A stretch of 64,000 nt of DNA from Fasciola hepatica (lineage: Eukaryota > Platyhelminthes > Trematoda > Plagiorchiida > Fasciolidae), in assembly GCA_948099385.1 (NCBI GenBank), contig CANUEZ040000164.1, positions 1,812,501-1,876,500 of the forward strand. The letters are read 5' to 3'. The notes beneath the pieces were generated by a model that was given only the letters and a program-made list of their open reading frames with translations, searched no databases and was not told where the DNA came from. The position numbers were made by a program, and so were the translations under genes. This document shows positions 59,401-64,000 of this stretch, one piece after another. The stretch's first letter is position 1, and each line of letters starts with the position of its first letter.

Positions 59401-60354
59401 CAACAATTCCGAGCTTGATGCTCGATGGGGAGATGCTGTCAGTTGTCGACCACTTCACCTACCTCGGTGGCAGCGTGACGACAGATGGGAGCACTGTAGT
59501 AGAGGTGAGCACGCGTATATCCAATGCTCGAGCGGCGTACGCTGGACTGAAGCACTTGTGGCGCCGACCTGATATTTCACTGAAGTTGAAAGGCCGTGTA
59601 ACTCTGCCACTGTGCGTTCAGTTTTATTGTATGGTTGCGAAACTTGGAGTCTGCGTGCTGAAGATATTCGTCGTCTTGATGTTTTCGACCACCGATGTTT
59701 ACGTAGTGTCGCTAGGATTGGGTGGAATAGCCGAGTAAGCAACGATGAGGTCAGAAAGCGAGTATTGGGTACTAATTCGGAGAACGTTCTGTCACAGCGT
59801 ATCCAACTTAGTAGACTTCGTTGGTTGGGACACGTGTTACGTATGGCAAGCACACGTATACCGTACCGTGTCCTATTCTCCGTTCCTCCTAGGGAGTGGA
59901 AGAGACCACGTGGAGGTGAACAGATGACGTGACAGCGAGGAATGAGAAAATGTACAGCGAACTTAGGAAAAGTGGGTGCTTCACGTCTTCGTGGTTGGGG
60001 TCCAAAAGATCCCTCAACCAGTTGGCTGGATAAACTGAAGGATATGGCTGCGAACCGCGAGAAGTGGCGATCGTGTTGCCACTTTCTTTCGAATCAGAAT
60101 GACTGATCGATGTGCGTTTGTACAGTTAGACTGTGTATTCCGTGTAGTGGCTACTAGGGCATTCTTTCTTTTTCCCACCCATGTAGGCCCACTCCCTGTC
60201 CATCTTGTATATTCATACTTTCTAACTCAACGTGCAACATGGTGAGAAAGGCAGTGATCAGTGGGGCTTGCCCTACTGTTTAACGCTGTACGACGACGAT
60301 AATGATGATATGAAAGATGAAAAAGAGACCACATTACATTCCGATGATGAATCT
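56470..60354 (+). mobile_element. RTE-clade LINE (family B, copy 3), near full-length
   Basis: Flanked by CACCCT at 56464-56469 and 60355-60360 (8 bp with one mismatch, CCCACCCT/CTCACCCT), where the arm copies have it once. It has the 5' end CCATCACGACGAG (56471), the leader, the endonuclease (LGFFNVRTLMQAGQQACLAL from about 57128; GDFNAQVDK near 57599; SQIDHIAVAQ near 57804) and RT from 57840 to 60105 (FKKGIHNDFSNHRGISLIPM, VRQGCPLSPFLFNFFMDEIM, thumb ending SCCHFLSNQND), then a GATGATGAAT tail. Defects: TAA after IDVCC, a frame change near 57830 with loss of the YRWR segment, TGA at 59055, the catalytic box YAED instead of YADD (59262-59273), TAA at 59388, a frame change near 59600 and TGA near 59930. 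It is inactive. Confidence 0.92.
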
Positions 60355-60574
60355 CACCCTTTGACCCGTTCCGTGTTTCGATCATTTCCTTCAAGATAAC
60401 CGTTCTACAGAAATTCTTCGGTTCCGTTCCTTGCTTTTATTTGAACAAACGTGGAGGACGTTTTGTATGAACTAATAACTTATTTTGGCGTGCATCATGT
60501 TTGCTCATTTTTTATTGACGACTGAAAAGCACCATAAAATCAATCTCAGGTAAGTGTTTAACAGTAATTATGAT
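60355..60574 (+). repeat. Third copy of the 6-kb arm, part 2
   Basis: Continues the arm from the RTE-B target duplication (matching 39805-40024) to TGAT at 60571-60574, where PLE-4 interrupts it. Confidence 0.88.
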
Positions 60575-61131
60575 GGTAATCTATTTGTTCAGGTGCAAAT
60601 GTAATGCAACCTACATTGGCCGAACGGCAAGGCAACTATCCCAAAGAATTAAGGAACACTGTCCACGATGGCTACAACATGGAGGAACAGGAACCATAGG
60701 GAGTGCCATTCTCGGACATCTGGTAGACTCAGGTCACAAAATAAGCACGGATTCCGCATTTAAAATCGTCTATCGAGTGCCCCCCAATCCTCACAAACAC
60801 ATCCGCTTACACACACTGGCCACCGCAGAGGCGATTAGCATCCGTCTTTTCGCACCTGCTCTGTGTACACAAAAGAAGTTCGTCCAAGCCCTCCAATTAC
60901 CCTGGCCGCAAGTGGACCACCCCCACCCCAGTCACTCAGCTCCGAACCATGTGACCGTCACAACCTAGTCGTGCAGATCGACACGTCGATCTAACCCCAA
61001 CCCGTCTCCCCCACAAACTACGTCCAATCCGAATGACCCTTGACCATTTCAGCACAACCATCTCCTATATGATTTGTAAAGACTTGAGAATGAATCATTG
61101 AAAACAATTGTTTGTCTCTGAAAACGTGTTC
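60575..61131 (+). mobile_element. Penelope-like element (PLE-4), GIY-YIG endonuclease end
   Basis: A 5'-truncated PLE: the first codons already lie in the endonuclease, VIYLFRCKCNATYIGRTARQ (60576-60635), then LSQRIKEHCPRWLQHGGTGT, IGSAILGHLVDSGHKISTDS and AEAISIRLFAPALC, stopping at 60968. The YIGRT core with its Arg is intact, and the reading is open from the insertion point to a stop, making it the best-preserved PLE endonuclease in the window. The 3' untranslated part resembles the PLE-2 end (ACTTGAGAATGAATCATTGA). TGAT occurs on both sides (60571, 61132). Confidence 0.9.
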
Positions 61132-64000
61132 TGATAATAATAATGGTTAAATTATAAATAAGATGTGCGAGAAAGGGTTTCAACTAAATACTAATACAGG
61201 AATGGGTCACTTAAAAGGTGGAATTTTGCACACAAGATAGTGCAAATGGAATATCAGTCAGTATCTCTCTGACCAAGGTTGTCGTCCTCATTCGATGTGC
61301 GGATATGCACGAGTTCAACCCTCTAACCTTATGAGGAGTTTGTTCCCGTGTAATCTTTACTCGGAGATTCCGTTACTGGTGACGGGAACAACTCTGCACA
61401 GAACACGACAGTATGTAGTGACTCCGATTCCCCATCAACGCGAACGAGACGTAGCACATCGGAACTCATGTTGTTCCGGTTGAGTATATCAGCTCGATTT
61501 AGCCAGACCACATGGTGGTTGACTATTACAACACCTACCAAAATTGCTGCATATTTCTTCATATATCAACTCGTGTGTAGTGAGGGTATGGTCTGACACG
61601 TCGTCCATAGATGGTTTAGTCTCACTGGCAGACAATGCGTCAGCACTGGCCCCTACCGAGCCCACGAAATCTCGAGAAGCAGGACAGCCGATCGATGACA
61701 TGAATTGGTGAACGAGAGATGAATCCTGTCAGCGGCATCTAAGCCTCAAGGCGTAGTTGCCCACACCAGTGGGACCGATGTGCCATGTGCGACTAATGGG
61801 TATGTGGACTGACTATCTAGATATATTCTTTGTTTTTTTACAAATGAAACGAAAAGAGTTGGAAGGTTGAACTGAATTGTCGCTGCAGTTTGTGAGAGGG
61901 TGCAAAACATTCATTATAATTGTAATTTGGTTGCAGTTTTGACCGTTGAGGTTTTGAATGCCTAGACGGAACTACAGTACTTCTGTAGGTGTGCATGAAT
62001 CGGTATTTATGTATGAATGTATGTATGTATGTATGTATGTATGTATGGATGGATGGATGGATGGATGGATGGATGGATGGATGGATGAATGTAGAGTCCG
62101 TTTGAAAATTCCGGGAATACCCCACTCCGGTCGAAATTCTCTCACGGTCGAATTCCAATTTATGCAATTCAGGCCATTTTCGGAAGCCCAAAATGCACAA
62201 TAGACACTATTTTTTGGTGTAAGAGAGAGAGAGTAGTGTCAGTAATTTCAACCGGTACTCAGCCGTATGTCAGGATTTCGACTGAATTGAGGTGATGCTG
62301 AAATTTCGGACAGACTATACACATGAATGTTCATGTGTACATATATAGGTAAACATATATACCGTTCTCTTCTGAGTTCCATGATAGATAAACACAACTT
62401 TTTGGCCACGTAAGTTACATCCTATGAGACGTTTTTGTGTTTTTGTTGATATTGTCTATGAAATATAACCATGTTATATTTGTCCAATCAATTACTTCTT
62501 GTTTACTATTAGTCACACGCCGGCACCTTTGCATCTGACCGTACCGTTGATTCAGTCACATTTTGCTACGCACCGGAGGCTTTGCTTGGCCCGGGTCGAT
62601 TGCGTGTACAACTTGCGATTCCTGGGTTTTGCAGACTTGCTTGCTCGTGCCGTAAAGAATGGATTTCTCGCATTCTCTGTTATTCGGTAAGAGCGAATAC
62701 CACAGGTCATAACGACAAATGCTTGTACAAACCGGTGTCATTTTATTTCGGATGTTATTCTGGCCACAAAATCAATGAATGGTTTTCCTTCGTTCTCGCA
62801 CGTTCATGTGGTTTGCATACAGGTATCATGGCTAAACCCGCACATTGCTTACTCCCTCTCGTATTGATCGGTGGCAGGACAGGAATTCCACCTACAAGAC
62901 CGGAGCCAGGGTGGTCACACGTGTCAACTCCACTTCGTGTGGTAAGTCTGAGGTGGTTTATTCCTGTTTAACGGATCGTGTTGACCACTTAGTTATGCGA
63001 TACAATCCTATATTTAATTGCCACACAAACACTGTCATGACAAACTTATACGTAACTCAGTTTAGCACACAGAACGTTATTTCATCTTGCTATGACTGTT
63101 CTTCTAACTTTGTTAGATGGTAATTCGCACATCATGGTGTGCGATTTTAATCATGCTTCAACCTAACCCGTCACAGCGTTTCATCCAACTGATCTTTGTG
63201 TTCCTGAAACCAGAACGAACTCTGTTTTAGACAGGACTAGCACCAATCATCCTGAATTATTCTTTCTTCAGTTGTGTGCATCTGTCTCGACCAGTGACCA
63301 TTGTCTGTCTGCTTCTGTTGACGCCCAATATATGCTTTGGGTCTGCTTTCCACTCTTTCAAGCAAACCAGCCAAATAAAAATCCGTCCCCGTCCGTAAAG
63401 TTTCACGTGACAACATTCTTCTTCTACAAAAGTCCTTTTCTCATGCATTTTCCTGATTTTCCTTCGAAGCGTTATTACGCAGAAATATAAAAAATTTCAT
63501 AGAGACGATCAATTAAATTTTGGACCTGTGCTACACTTCAGAAACCCTCTTTCTCTATTACGGCCGAGACACTTCTCCGATGTTAAAATCTTTAAAGAGG
63601 AGGAAGGAGTATTTCTACGAAACTTGGGATATTTCGAAACTAAGACACATTTCCCTTTTGATAAAGAAATAAATTAAATGCACTGACTGGCTGCGTGCTA
63701 GTCAACTACTATGTAGCCACAACAGTAACCGACCATAGCTAGGTATTCGGCTTCTCTGTGGAAAGAAAACGAAGCAAGTGAACAGTGCTGCGGACGTCGA
63801 CAGTAGGAACAGAGCATTCATCCAACCATCAAATGACTCCCCAATTGCATTCATTCCAGAAGATGGTGTGCACGTAACCCCGTCTTCTACAGACTAAGTG
63901 TTGAAACTTCTTCGTTTTTCCAAAATAACCTCAGGTTACGAGCCTGATGGCGTACTGTCATCACTTTTGAGACCAGGTGCAGTCACTCTGACCGATATAT
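61132..64000 (+). repeat. Third copy of the 6-kb arm, part 3 (runs off the window)
   Basis: Matches 40029-43198 of the left arm, with a deletion of about 320 bp corresponding to 40475-40792. It contains the microsatellite at 62013-62085 (GTAT then GATG units) and the LINE endonuclease part (SDHCLSASVDAQY near 63293). The LINE RT would continue beyond the window edge. Confidence 0.92.
62505..64000 (+). mobile_element. Jockey/CR1-like LINE in third arm copy (partial)
   Basis: Same LINE as at 41690-44980: the CASVSTSDHCLSASVDAQYM reading (63275 onward) and the start of RT (SKITSGYEPDGVLSSLLRPG, about 63916-63975) are present before the window ends. Confidence 0.78.

Noticed and set aside
1..64000. 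CRISPR arrays, operons or bacterial defence systems
   Set aside because: The sequence is eukaryotic: spliced gene, SINEs, LINEs, PLEs. No regularly spaced short repeats of CRISPR type were seen.

Overview
The window looks like a repeat-dense piece of a flatworm genome, most likely a digenean trematode (fluke). There is no dense bacterial-style coding, no operons and no ribosome binding sites. Instead there is one conserved eukaryotic gene in three widely spaced exons, set among decayed non-LTR retrotransposons (RTE-, CR1- and Jockey/CR1-like clades), Penelope-like elements (PLEs), a tRNA-derived SINE, Ty3/gypsy fragments, fold-back elements and AT-rich microsatellites. The mix of RTE, CR1 and PLE elements and the very long introns fit flukes. 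The species is not identifiable from the sequence alone.

The host gene is ARL2, an ADP-ribosylation-factor-like GTPase, on the + strand. Exon 1 is 8774-8838, exon 2 is 21156-21471 and exon 3 is 27779-27952. Joined, they encode exactly 184 aa, the usual ARL2 length, with GT-AG introns of 12.3 kb and 6.3 kb. Every other long reading frame I could place belongs to a mobile element and nearly all are broken.

Layout. 1-7970: a CR1 copy split by an RTE-A element, an RTE-B element on the minus strand, then CR1 pieces. 8774-27952: the ARL2 locus. Intron 1 holds RTE-A pieces, a second RTE-B copy (inverted relative to the first, and itself hit by a 420-bp hairpin element with a 12-bp target duplication), two further minus-strand RTE pieces, and a PLE interrupted by a SINE. 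Intron 2 holds an RTE-A derived short element, an RTE-A copy interrupted by the same SINE, and a repeat carrying a hammerhead ribozyme fold. 28000-39443: a SINE, an old repeat split by a PLE with inverted terminal copies, an RTE-C endonuclease region, a second hammerhead repeat between TA microsatellites, and a minus-strand PLE. 39444-52975: a very large inverted repeat with two 6-kb arms around a 1.55-kb spacer; each arm contains a Jockey/CR1-like LINE followed by a Ty3/gypsy gag fragment. 53400-56080: the unsplit copy of the old repeat, a 0.6-kb fold-back, a Ty3/gypsy RT fragment and a LINE RT fragment. 56090-64000: a third copy of the 6-kb arm, interrupted by a near full-length RTE-B element and by a short PLE, and running off the window end.

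The most noteworthy observation is a small repeat family (monomer about 305 nt by inference) carrying a type I hammerhead self-cleaving RNA core. One copy (minus strand, 37322-37378) keeps every core base and base-paired stem. The other (plus strand, 27646-27702) lies in the sense direction in ARL2 intron 2, with its predicted cleavage site 88 nt upstream of exon 3. The second main signal is structural: nested insertions and near-identical inverted duplications at several scales. All coordinates of repeat ends are read by eye and are approximate unless a target duplication or splice site fixes them.
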